Made by a program: the position numbers and the translations under genes. Shown piece by piece: positions 1 through 12,264 of a stretch of 64,000 nucleotides of DNA. Numbering within the stretch: position 1 is the first letter of the stretch; the number at the start of each line of letters is the position of its first letter. The notes beneath the pieces were generated by a model that saw only the letters and a list, made by a program, of their open reading frames with translations, was not told the origin of the DNA and made no database searches. Origin of the DNA: Cepaea nemoralis (Eukaryota; Mollusca; Gastropoda; Stylommatophora; Helicidae); assembly GCA_014155875.1 (NCBI GenBank), contig JACEFZ010021689.1:216001-280000 (forward strand). The letters are read 5' to 3'.

Positions 1-199
1 GCTGCTGGGCCAGGCGCTTTCCACACCTTGCAGGCCATGAGCAATTTAAAATCACAAAATCAAATACGTACAGGGGCCTACAATGGTTAGTGGACAAAGT
101 GAGGAATGAAAACAGCAAGCAGAACTTTAAAAGCATTTGGAACAAATTATACATTGAAGTCCTAGAATAAAGGAAATATAAACATGAATAATGTCTGAA

Positions 200-1000
200 A
201 CCCTTAAAAAATAGTAAAAGTAAATAAAGAGCCCTTTTCATACCAATGGTGCCAGCTCATAATTTTAGGCCATTTGGCACTAGAGTTGTTAAACAAATGG
301 AACAGAACAAATAAAGAAGTAGATTTAAACAATAGCGAAACCAGCGCTTCTGAAAGCCAAAGATATTGAAAAATAATAGAAGCTAATAAAACAGGAAGTG
401 GATAAGGGATGTATAACAATATTTAAATGCCCTAGCAGGAGAATCAGAAGTAGCAGCAGTGAAAGGAAACCTTTGAGACCTTTAGAGCACCACAAGTAAA
501 AGAGGGAAAATATAACCAGCCAATTGGACTTAACAAAAATACTAATGGGATAGTGTTCACCATCAGTAACAATGAAATGAATGGGCTTGAACACTTTTAG
601 GAACTTCTGAATAGACCATTCTCAAAAGACCCTCCAGATATCCAGGTTGCAGAAGTGGAGCTGGATATCAGAAAAGCTATCAAACTTTGAAGGATTGGAT
701 ACCTGCTGGTCCAGATGGTATCCAAGCAGAAGCTATAAATCTTATATAAACACCTAAACTGAATTAATGCACACATTATTAAGCATAATCTAGAAGACTG
801 AAGTTGAACCAGCAGACTGGAGAGTAGGGTATCTAGTAAATCTGCTATAGAAAGGGAGACCTTCAGGAGTGTGAACATTATAGAGATATAATGTTAGCTC
901 TTGGGAAAATATTAAGCAGGGTCAGATAGCTACATGCGCATAATAATAGCAAAGCATGTACTGCGTGTTGACCACATAACCCATCGAATGCCGACAAGGT
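200..1000 (+). pseudogene. Degenerate LINE, region before and at the start of the reverse transcriptase
   Basis: With frameshifts the translation gives EHFRELLNRP-like sequence, then PPDIQVAEVELDIRKAIK, AGPDGIQAEAI and LQECEHYRDIMLLAL-GKILSRV. These are the typical blocks leading into a non-LTR reverse transcriptase. Many stops; a dead copy. The first 200 bases of the window show nothing I can name. Confidence 0.6.
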
Positions 1001-1074
1001 TTATAAATTTGGGGCTGGTACAATATACCCAATGGCCCCAAAGCATAGATAAGGATCTTTTACCTACTTTATAT

Positions 1075-1310
1075 CATCATGTGCAATGCAGATAAGCATG
1101 GGCAGTCATGTTTTGCCATCTCATACAATAACCTCAGTCATGGTTCAGATCTGCATTTTTTTTATCGATTGTGCCATGTGGCCAAGTCATCCAGATATTT
1201 ATTTCTCTGCCTTCCCCTTGTACTTTTCCCCTCAATCTTGCCAGTTGTCACCAAGTTCTTCAATTTATTTCTTCTAAAAATGTGCCCAAACAATCTTCAT
1301 TTCTTTACTT
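1075..1310 (-). pseudogene. LINE 3' end fragment (family A), antisense
   Basis: The minus-strand translation resembles the family A C-terminus seen intact-like at 3060-3290 (LDGLATWH region, ending near a GCAT...GGCACATGATGA tail). Confidence 0.55.
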
Positions 1311-1439
1311 ACCATATACCTAATAAACATCAAGGCATGGAAAAGGCTCCTTTATGTTACTACTTGATGTGGGAGATGTGGTAGGACAGTGGCTAACACA
1401 CTTGCCTGGTAGCAATGTGTTCAGTTGAAAAAAAATTGA

Positions 1440-1625
1440 CCCGGACCCCAAGGTTCATTTCATCTCATAAAATCTCGTACCTTGCGGTGTCGATGTGATG
1501 CATACATGTTGGGAGAGTGCACTTTTATGGGCTTCGAGATTGCCATGGACTCTTGTTATTCCCTCTGTCCATCATTTACATGGTCATCCTCTTCTTCTGG
1601 TTCCATTTGATCTATACTTCATTGT
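1440..1625 (-). repeat. 3' end of LINE family D (antisense)
   Basis: Shares TACCTTGCGGTGTCGA and the following ~150 bp, including CTCTGTCCATCATTT, with 36070-36300 and, at its start, with 58665-58760; 46120-46285 is the coding orientation. The remainder of 1310-2260 shows no recognisable gene. Confidence 0.5.
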
Positions 1626-2264
1626 TTGTTGTAGTCTACTCCTAGGTTGACCTAGCCTAAAAATGGGTACTAGGAAATTTCATGGCAAGTAAAGGTCTGG
1701 GTGATATTGACCTCATCATCCATGATTTGATCAGTATAAAAATATAAGGCTAGCACACGCACCCCATAGGTCTCCTTTATTTTGTTGTCCCCAACATCGG
1801 TTAGGACACAAACAACTTATCACAAATATCAGAAAGAGGAATTTAACATTTGTGAACACCATTTTTTTTTCTCTTCCTCCATTTACCTCAGAGGAGTGTT
1901 AGAGGGAGATATAAAGATCTTTTATGTGCTCTTTCTAATGCTCTTTAAGTTGATATTCATTTCTCAAAGGTTGTTCTTGATACCATCACATCTTTTATGT
2001 GGTCTTCCCCTAGCTCTGTATCCATCATATTTCTTCAGTGTGGCTCTTTGATGGCAGATGGTACCAGGGCATTCTTGTGAGGTGGCAAAACCATTTAATC
2101 TGTTGTTCTTTAATAAACTGCATGACTGGTTACAGACCTAATCATTTTCTAATTTCCTCATTCGTAATTCTATTCTTACAGTTACTCCCACAACTCTTCT
2201 AAGTCAACTCATCTCTGCTGTTCTGAATTTGTGCTCATTAGTTGCAGTAAGTTGTAGTTGCATT

Positions 2265-3295
2265 AGCTTGAAGATCTACAAATTGATGGAAAAGACCTTA
2301 GACTTGTAAAAAAAAAATATATTGGAAACAACAAGCTGCCATCAGAATTGATAATGATGTAGGTCAATACCAGCCTATTAAAAGAGGTGTGAGACAGGGA
2401 TGTGTAATGTCTCCAGATCTTTTTTTCCTGTACAGTGAAAATATTTTCAGAAATATAGAAGGTATGGAAGGAATCAACATTGGGGGATGGTACATCAATA
2501 ACATTAGATATGCAGATGATACAGTCTTGATTGTAGACAATGAATAGGACCTGCGACATTTAGTAGATGTGGTAGTTGCACACAGTGAGCAACTAGGGTT
2601 AGAATTGAATAGTAAGAAGACACAGATTATGGTTGATACTGGGAAGAAGGAAATATCACAATGTGATATACGAGTAAATGGGCATATTCTTAAGCAAGTT
2701 AATTGGTACAGCTATCTCGGAACAGTCATAACATCTGATGGGAGATGCCTTGAAGAGATTAGAACAAGAATTGTCATTGCGAAAGTAGCCTTTTGCTTTA
2801 TGAAAAACATACTGACCAATAAAATGATTTCAATTGAAACGAGAAAAAAAGAGTTGAAGTGCTACATAGAACCTGTACTTTTGTATGGATTTGAAGCGTG
2901 GTCAGTGAGCAGTCAAGCTGAAAAACATCTGATGACTGGAAATGTGGTTTCTGAGGAAAATGCAAAGAATACCATGGACAGCCAGAAAAACCAATGAACA
3001 AGTCCTTCAAGAAACAAATGAAGATCGTAAACTGATTAGAGTCATTAGACGTAGACAGTCAGAATTTTTTGGGCATGTTATGAGAAGAAATGATTTGGAG
3101 AACTTGGTGACAACTGGCAAGATCAAAGGGAATAGACCAAGGGAAAGACCGAGAAGTAAATACCTGGATGGCTTGGCCACGTGGCATATTTGAGACAGAA
3201 ACACGGAGCTGATCCACGACTCTGGTGATTGAGTGAAATGGCAAAACATGACCGTCTACGCTTATCGGCATGGCACATGATGGATGGAGTTGCAG
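2265..3295 (+). pseudogene. LINE family A, C-terminal half of reverse transcriptase to 3' end, degenerate
   Basis: Begins at the block QIDGKDLRLV and runs through the catalytic box IRYADDTVLIVDN (around 2500-2545), [44 protein letters not shown] and, after a frameshift near 2940, [40 protein letters not shown] and LDGLATWH. The frame is split and a stop lies at 2546-2548, so it is inactive. 3' end near GGCACATGATGGATGG. Confidence 0.85.
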
Positions 3296-3309
3296 TTAGC
3301 GTCCCTGTT

Positions 3310-3410
3310 TGGCATTGGCAGCATAATGTTGGGTCACGTTATGAGAATAGAAAAACTAGAATATATTGTAACAACTAAAGTAATGTATGAGGTAGATGAA
3401 GACAACAAGA
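3310..3410 (+). pseudogene. Small LINE fragment
   Basis: Encodes GHVMRIEKLEYIVTT, the conserved C-terminal LINE block, directly downstream of the family A copy. 3410-3900 otherwise holds only an AATC-type tetranucleotide stretch near 3548-3572 and no gene. Confidence 0.5.
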
Positions 3411-3902
3411 GACAATTCTTAACAGCCTTCCATATTGACTTGAAAAAATATCAGTATGTGAACTGACACATTCTGTTGTTAGATCACAACTGTTTAGAAG
3501 CTTGGTTGCCCACGCTAGACACCAAGGCATTTGGTGATGTTGATTCCCAATTAATCAATTAATCAATCAATCGGGTGCCATCTCTACAATGAAGGTAGAC
3601 TGCAATGGATCTCCAACACTGATTGTCTCTATCACCCTTTGTCTCGAATTTCACAGTCGGTGGGAAAGGCAATAACAGTATCCACATTTATTCGTTCGCA
3701 TCTCATGAACCACTGAACAAATGCGACTGTAGATTGATGTGTAGTGGACTACTGAATGATGCAAGCAATAAACGGTGTCGCTATGGCAACCAGTTTATAT
3801 TTACCAGCCAATCGGCGGTTGATTTTGGAATAGCCCTCGTGGTTGTAAACATAGAGTAATATATAGACATAAGGTAATATACATAGGGAACATTTAATTT
3901 TG

Positions 3903-4095
3903 GGTGCTCGCTCACTTTGAGCTCAAGCATAATCCATACTCACTACTTCTAGTAACACGATTGAATTTTGCATCAGGCTGAACCCACTCCGACTTCAGAG
4001 TTACTTGTAATTTATGTTTCTAAGTCAATGACGAGAAGTCAACATTTTAGCCCAGCTGACCAATGTAGGGGTTGAACACCTCAGCATCAGCAGTG
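3903..4095 (-). repeat. SINE family S3, antisense
   Basis: Reverse-strand copy of the S3 family best seen at 32655-32960. The box B-like GGTTCAAC is read on the minus strand near 4065-4080. Shares the CCCACTCCGACTTCAGA core with 4405-4430 and 48105-48125. Confidence 0.65.
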
Positions 4096-4289
4096 ATTCT
4101 TTGATAGGGGGAGGTTTTGGCTTCTCTGCACGCCTTGAGCTTTTCAGTTCCAATGCAGGCATATGTATGTTTCATCTGTTTTCCCTTGTGCAGGGAACTG
4201 GCATGATTTAGCATGAAAACTAGATGCATTTCAGTGATTTTGTCATATTTTGGTGATTTAAAAAGTATTTTTGTCTCTTTTTTTTTTTT

Positions 4290-4437
4290 GAGCTCGCTCA
4301 CTTTGAACTCAAGCATAGTTCATACACATGCTACTACCACTAGTGCATTGGACTGATTTTTGTGTTTGGGTTATCTTTCCTTATTACCAGTGTCCCTCGC
4401 CATCAGACTAATCCACTCCGACTTCAGACGTAGCAAA
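4290..4437 (-). repeat. SINE family S3, 5'-truncated, antisense
   Basis: Starts GAGCTCGCTCACTTTGAACT like the copy at 3903 and ends after CCCACTCCGACTTCAGA. 4440-4802 is intron or upstream sequence with nothing recognisable apart from exon 1's acceptor. Confidence 0.6.
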
Positions 4438-4802
4438 AAGTATAATTTTAGGCTAGGTCGACTCAGGAGTCCAGGACAATGTTTGTTTACTTGAACATCT
4501 GACGCCCGTGCTGGTAGGCAGAGGACTCTTTATAGAATCAGTGGCTACAGTCACCAACCATTGTGACCACTGCCAAGAATGAAAGCGATGGCAGACTTCT
4601 TCCTTTACAGATGCCTTAGAAAACTACAACAGTTGAAGAAATAATGGAGAAAGACAGTTATAGGTTCTTAGTATTGTGCAGGACAAGCCACAGGATAAAG
4701 TTTGTCTGCTAGGTATCTGCAAAGGAAGAGCCTTCACCTGACATGTTTCCATTCTTGACATTAAACACTTGTTGAACAGTGTTTCTTGTTTGCTCTGTGC
4801 AG

Positions 4803-5058
4803 AACTGACAGCAATGCAGGATGGGCTGCAGGAAGCAGGGATGACACTTCCGAAGGACTGCAGTACAAAGATGCTGGAGTGGACATTGAAGCAGGCGACT
4901 ATCTTGTTCAGGTCATCAAACCTCTGGCTAAGATGACCAGAAGGTCAGGCTGTGATGCCGACCTTGGAGGATTTGGAGGGGTTTTTGACCTGGCAGCCGC
5001 TGGAATGTCCAACTGTGTTCTTACTTGCAGAACTTGGGGTGTGGGCCGGAAAATTAAG
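4803..5058 (+). CDS. GART: GART exon 1 in window: start of AIRS copy 1
   Basis: Acceptor TGTGCAG at 4796-4802, donor GTGCGT at 5059. The exon enters with one base of a split codon and leaves in phase 0. It encodes the N-terminal AIRS arm ([11 protein letters not shown], then [10 protein letters not shown]). The expected ATP/substrate loop [11 protein letters not shown] is altered here to [11 protein letters not shown], so the conserved Gly, Asp and Thr are gone. The frame is open and the splice sites are good, so this is divergence and not simple decay. Confidence 0.92.
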
Positions 5059-8000
5059 GTGCGTATCAGAATGGTTATGTATGTACAGTTGTGAGTATAT
5101 TGAAGTCAATTTTATTTAAGGAAGCTCTGTCTTGTTCTATTTCATATGTGAAGACTATGCAGTCACTGCAAATTTTCTTTTTTCATTCGTTTGAAATTTG
5201 CCTATATCTGCAATGTTGTCTCGTGTGTGAATTTCACTGTCTTTATTAGTACACTAAGTAGTTCATAGAGTTTATACAGTAAACATTCAAATACAATGAT
5301 GTTTCCAGAGATCCCCTACTTTCGTCTTCAGGATCTAAGAATCCTATGTGAAAATAAATACATCACACAAAATAATGAATCAAAACTCACTTTATCTGAT
5401 TATAGAAGCCACCATTAACATAAAACTATACAGCTAAAACTCACAGCACAAGTGACTGAGAAATTCAAGCTGACAGAACTGTGCCTTAACGAGAGACACC
5501 GCAATCACATCTGAAAAAACACTCCAGATGAACGCAAAGAAGAAGAAGAAGAACTGTGTCTTCAGTTACCCCAGCAACTAAAACTAAACTAAACTAATAG
5601 AAGCCACCATTGGGTTTTTCTTTTAACTTCCAGCTCTTTAACAGGATTTACTCAGTCTGTGTCCTATCCAGTGGCAGCATATTTTCGTCAACTCTTGATT
5701 CAGTGGAATTTTATTGAGGTCTTTCATTAGCTCATTAGTGCTCACTGATCAAAACATGGATAACAGAACACTGCTCCTCTTTGGTGCATGTCTAAAGTGG
5801 GGCGGCCATCTATAAACTGTCCTTATGATGGCATGTTTATTGTAATTTCTATCACACTTTTAAGGCTTTCATTTGAAGCCCCCTCATACTATTGTGGGTG
5901 ACAAATGTGAAAACTTGACTGTTGAAGTCATGAAATACAAACTAGAATCATAGAAACTGGAACTGTTGCTGGGGTAATTGAAGACACAGTTCTGTCAGCT
6001 GGAATTTCTCAGTCACTTGTGCTGTGTGTTTTAGCAGTGTTAGTTTTATGTTTGCTGCATATTTGTGTCTTCACGTAAAAGTGGTAGAGGTGCTTGTTTG
6101 CCTTAATGGCACCAAGAGCTGTGCGGACAGTAGTGCGTGCAGTTCATGGCAAGGTGCTTTAAGGGTATGGTGCAGATTCAGAGATAAACTTGATGCCGCA
6201 GCAGATGAATGTGAAACATGACTAGAAAACGCAACAAAACAAAAGACACGGACATATTTAAAAAATATATGTTTTGGCCAAAGTAATGATATGTTGGCCG
6301 GCTTCCTGGCCTAGAGGTTAGCGACTTTTCTCTGTAATCTCGTATGCTCTCGTAAGTAACGTGATGATGGTGAGAATCAGCAGTGGCTCGAATCGCGTCG
6401 GTAACTTACGGGGTATGTGAGCCGGCCGCTCAGAAAGCAATGGTAAACTACTGAGCATAATCTTGCCAAGAGATCAACAATCAGCTGAAAGATGTTGATG
6501 TTGACAGCGATGTCCTGTAAAGGATGTGCAAATAATTTTTTTTAAAAATATGTTGAGAAAACAATCAGGAAGTTAGCTGTGAACATTGTTGTTTGAAATC
6601 TTTCCATGTAAACAAAATTGCGAAAACTCAACTACTCATCAGACCATGTCTATAAAGGAAATATATTGAGACAAAAAAATGCGCATGCACATCACCATAA
6701 TCCTCTTTACCAAGTGCCCTGCCAATAAGTTCTGACATTTGTGTCTCTCTACAGATCTAGGTCCTTGGTGATCTGGACCAACTCTATTGATGATATTTCT
6801 CCATGCCACATCTCAGTTCATCCAGCATCATTTCTCTAAGTTTGCCTCTGCATTTTCTATCACTGATTTTTACAGTCACTGTGTTTTCCATTGGCCTTCC
6901 TCTCTTTATACTATGAAAGAATGCCGCTCTTCTGTTCCTTGTAGTTGTACATAATTTTCTGCTTTCATTAGGCTCTTCTGTTGTTAGTTTCTCTGGCAGT
7001 CCTAGGTATTCGTAACATTAATCTCAGGAACCACATCTCTTTGCCTCCAAGTTCTTCCTAATTTTAAACACACATAGGGAAGAAAATTAGAGATCTGTGT
7101 AAGTAAGGGAAAGACAATGAAATATCCACAGAAAGCAAAATATGTAAAGCTAGAGATCTGATGAAATGGTGCAAAGTTGATCAGATGATGAAGATGATCA
7201 ATATTTATTGATTACATTTGGTTTGAATTGTTTGTATCCCAAGTTTGCAGAGAAACGTGGCCACCACTACAACGTTGGTTATGATCTTGTTGCGGAGTGT
7301 GTTAACGATCTCTTGGTGCATGGTGCGGAACCACTTTTCTTCCTGGATTATTATGCTTCTGGAAAGCTTCATGTGCCAGCGGCTGAAGAGGTGGTGCGGG
7401 GGATAGCAGAAGGCTGTCTGCAGGCTGGTTGTGCTTTAGTTGGTGAGTAGTCTTTCTCAAGGGACGTCAGTTGACTGAAAAAAAAAACGTGCGCGCGAGA
7501 GAGAGAGAGAGAGATAGAGAGAAGAGAGAGCTGTGCTGATAATGTCATGAGCAAGGTCGGATGAGGGTTCAGTACCTGTGCTCATCTCTTGCTAAGTGAG
7601 GGAAAGATTGGTGATGTATTCCTCCCTCTGTGCATTCAGGTCTACAAAATGTGATGACCCTTTTACATCACAGACCCATAGAAGGAAACTACTTAATGAT
7701 GAGAATACCGTGGACGGATAGAAAGAGTAATAAAGATATTTTTAAAGAAGTTAACTCACAAAGAGAACTGGATACTTTCATCAGAAGAAAACAGTTCATA
7801 TTCTTCGGGCATGTCATGAAAAGTGGAACACTGGAGTATGTCATCACAACTGGAAAGTTGGAGGGGAAGAGAGGCAGGGGGAGACCAAGAGAATCAATGC
7901 TGGACCATTTGACTTTATGGCATGGAGGACCATCAGTATCAGACATGATTGGCAGCGCGTGAGACAGAGGACTGTGGACAGACATGATCACCAATGCCAC

Positions 8001-11000
8001 ACGGCATGGAATGTAATAAGAAGAAGCTATAGCAAAAAATTCATATCACTGAGATACAAATTTGAATAAGAGCGAATGGGTGACGTGATATTCTAGTATG
8101 ATAATTTGGTTGCGTCTAGCGTGAGCCACGTAGTCACACGCCAGTGATCCGGAGTTCAATCCCGGGTGCAGTCAGGGATATGCACTACTGACGAGCTCGA
8201 ACGAGAGCAAAACTCTAGTTCTTCCAACCTGACGTGGACAAAGCCCAAGGTGTGTACCTGAATACAATCAGCATTACCAGTAGTGGGTTGTGCTCAATCT
8301 TCAAATCTCAAATCCCAAAACAATCAATTAAATCGATAAGAAAGAAGTAGAAGTGTCTATGCTTGGTACACACTCATGCTGCATCTGTTTATTGTGAACT
8401 GTACTCAGTACAGATTGGGAATCAGCTGCATATCCTTTATATGTCAGGCAATCAACCCCAGCAATTTTGAGCTGTTTGTGATTTCTTGGCAAGTTAATGT
8501 TCTGTAGTTTGGCGTTGCTTTCTGAGACACCTGCACTCATACCATTTTATAAAAACCAATGCAAGGCAGTCTGCTGCCAAATAAGCTGCAGCTGTGTTAT
8601 GAACATGGTATGCGGGATTACGAATTGCATCCTTAATGGCGTCACCACAGATACAGATGAGTGTCAAGGCCAGGATAGTTGGGCTTAGACATGATGTTAG
8701 TGTTCGACTTGGTGTGTCCTCTAGTTGTCCCGGCTCAGTAGAGTTGACATTGTCATAGCCCATTCTTGTTTGTGTTGACGTGGTAGTTGGATTAGCACTT
8801 GTTGACAGATTAATTGTATACATGGACTAAACCACAATAGTATATTAAAACTATATTACCATTGATGCTGCAAACACTTAAGAACTCCAAGAACAACATA
8901 AGAATGGTTTGTTCCATTTATATAATTTGCCGTTACACATTACACAACTTTGACATAATCACGGATCACAACCACAGTAAAATACATATCAATACTGGTG
9001 ATTAAAACTATCACATAACGGTGGCAACTTAAATGTTGCCATTGTCACAATGAGTCTGTGCCAGTCTAACTTGACCATGGTCTCTACTCCGAGTGCCTGG
9101 TTTAGGAGAGACCTTTCTCTCCTGGTCATCGTCAAAGCAGGCTTCTCACCGTAAGGCTGTGCACACGCTTCATTGTGATCAGATCTCAACAAGGGTGAAA
9201 AAAATAATAGGTACCATGTGCAAGTTGTGCACATTAAAAATCACACAGCAGTTGGAAATCTCATAGAGTAGGCCATGAGATTGCTGCCCTGGCAGAATCA
9301 TTAGGAAAAGTCACCCTACCCACAGGTGGATGGAATCTGCCTAGTGAACATAACCTGACACAAATGCGTGCTGAAGCCGGACACACTGACCTCTGAGATG
9401 CATAACAAGGTGTGACGCTCTGCCCTTGAAACAGGTATGAAAATGAAGAAGAAATGAGTAGGGCTTATATTTAGCAATGTTTTTGTAATTAATTTTGTTT
9501 CCCCACTTGTTGATTCTGGTGTTTGTCCCCATGCGTGTCTTACAGGAGGTGAAACTGCTGAGATGCCAGGAATGTACAGAGGCAAAGACTATGATGTTGC
9601 TGGTATTGCAGTCGGGGCTATTCCAAATTCTCGCTTGCTGCTACATAAACAAGTGGCCGTTGGTGATGCTGTCATTGCACTGACCTCTAGTGGACTCCAG
9701 CATGATGATTTTGTTGTTCTTGAAGAGGTGCTTCTTTCCTATTCTCTAAACCTGCGCAAACTGAAGGGAGTGAATGGAGGTGCAACACTTGGTAAGGGTA
9801 GATGTATTTTTATGAGTGTGGTTATTGCCTTAATTTGGTACTTGCTCTTGATTTCATCAGTTAGAGTAAAGATACTGCTATAGGAGATCATCTTACCTGA
9901 AAAATCTCTGATAGTTGGGTCTTACAACTATGCCACTGAGTCTCGGTCATCTTACACCAGTCTCAACATGCTACACCTAATCTTAACATCTTCCACCTAG
10001 TCTCATCTAGTTTCAACATCTTACACTTAGTCTCATCTAGTCTCAACATCTTTCATCAAGTCTTCGCCATCTTGCAACTAGACTCAACATATTACACCAT
10101 GACTCAATCCTCCTACATCTAGTCTCAACATCTTACACCTAGTCTCATCATCTTACACCACATCTGAACATTGTATGCCTAGTCTCATCTTACATCTAGT
10201 CTCAACATCTTACACCTAGTCTCATCATCTTACACCTAGTCTCATCATCATATGCATAATCTCAACATCTTGTGCATGATATCATCTTCTGTATGGTCTC
10301 AACATCTTGCACCTATTCTCAACATCTTACACCAATTCTTAACAGCTTACACCAAGTCTCAGCCATCTTAACGCTTAAACCATCTTACGCAGTTTGTAGT
10401 TACATTACTATTCTTAACATGGCATGAGAAATAATGGACAGTGAAAATGCAGACAGACTTGCTAGCTATGTCATATATAAGAAATTCATCTAATGCATTC
10501 CACATTATGAACATCCTAAGTGAATTGAGCTGAAACCAGGACTAAATGATTCGGGAGTAGTTTAAATGCTAAACATGGATCTTCAGTTTGAAGATCGGTT
10601 GGCCAGTAAAGGGCACTTCACCAAGCACATGAGTAAGCTCATAGTCAGCAATAATTGAAACAGTTAATCACTGCTCGCTAATGAATTCATTATGGGGGAG
10701 GTCGGAGCACTTGTGGACCTAACCTGAATGTAGTGATGAAATTCTGTACTACACTGCATCACCTGTGTGTTAACCGGGTCCAAATGGGATGCAAAGAATA
10801 GTAACACTGTGACTTACTATACATGTCATAAGAGGCCTCTATGGAGGGTTGGTCTGGCTATGTCATCCCATAGAAAAACTTTAGATCCAAAATCCAATCA
10901 ATCATGAACAAATGTACAAAGAGTTTGGCATGAGTTGCTTGAGGACATATGCTCTTTTGGGAGATGAAAGGCAGCAGATGAAAAAGAAGCAGCTGAAGAG

Positions 11001-12150
11001 ATAAAGCAACAAGGTAGTGAGCTTCATATGTTTCCCTCTACCCCATTCTTATTTCATCCAGAAATTGAGCTAAAAGTAAGTTGTGTGATTGTTTTGTCTT
11101 CCAGCGGAAGAGATTCTCATCCCATCAAGCATATATGTCAAGTCTGTCCTGCCTCTAATCTACGCTGGCAAGATCAAGAGCTTTACTTGTGTCACTGAGG
11201 GACTGTCCAAATGTCTGCCCAGAATTCTTCCAGATGGCGTCGGGGTTCGACTTGATGCTCACGACTGGCAGATTGGCCCAGTTTTTGGCTGGTTGAGTAA
11301 AATGGTAAATTTTATGTTTATGTAAATAATGAAGAAGAGATGTAGAATGCACTGGTGCCTTTTATGTAGAATTCATAGATACTCTTTATTATGTAGAAAT
11401 CACAGATACCACTAGTGTTGAATTCAATCAATCAATCAATCATGTGCCATGCCGGAATTCACAGATTGTTGAATTCACAGATACCCATAATGTAGAAATC
11501 ACAGAATCTTCCAATGTAGAATTCACAAATACCTCTAATATAGAAATCACAGGTACACATAATGTATAATTGGCAAACACCCCCTTTGGAAAATCATTAA
11601 TGTGCAAGGAATAGTTAGGTATGCTTGTCCATAGTGATTGTAGATTGTTAGCATAAGAGACTCATTATATTAATACTGTAGTTGTACAGATCATTGTTAT
11701 GATGGCATTATTGTTTATTACACATGTTGAAGTGCTATATAGATCTATACTGTGATATACACATGAAACATGGATAATAAGAAGACAAGCTGAGAAACAT
11801 CGAATGGAAATGTGGTTACTGAAAAAAATGCAAAGAATACTATGGTCGGACAGAAAAATGTATGAGAAAGTCCTACAGGAAACAAAGAAAATTGTAAACT
11901 GATTAGAGAAATTAAACGTACACAGTCAAGATTTTGTGGGCACATTATGAGGAGAAATATACTTTAGAACTTACCGACAAATGGCAAACTTGATGGGAAA
12001 ATACCCATATGAAGACAAAGACATAACGACCTTGATAGCTTGGCCACATGGCGTAATTATGACAAAACACAGACCTGCTACACGATTCTGGTGATCATGA
12101 TCATGTGAGATGGCAAAACCTGGCAACCCATGCTTATCAGACTGGCTCAC

Positions 12151-12184
<34 letters not shown>

Positions 12185-12229
12185 TTTTTTTAAAAATTAT
12201 TATTATTATTATTATTATTATTGTTGTTG

Positions 12230-12264
<35 letters not shown>

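Noticed and set aside
7249..7250. AG at TTTGCAG as the exon 2 acceptor of GART
   Set aside because: It would shift the frame; the AAG at 7241-7243 keeps phase 0 and equal length with exon 8.
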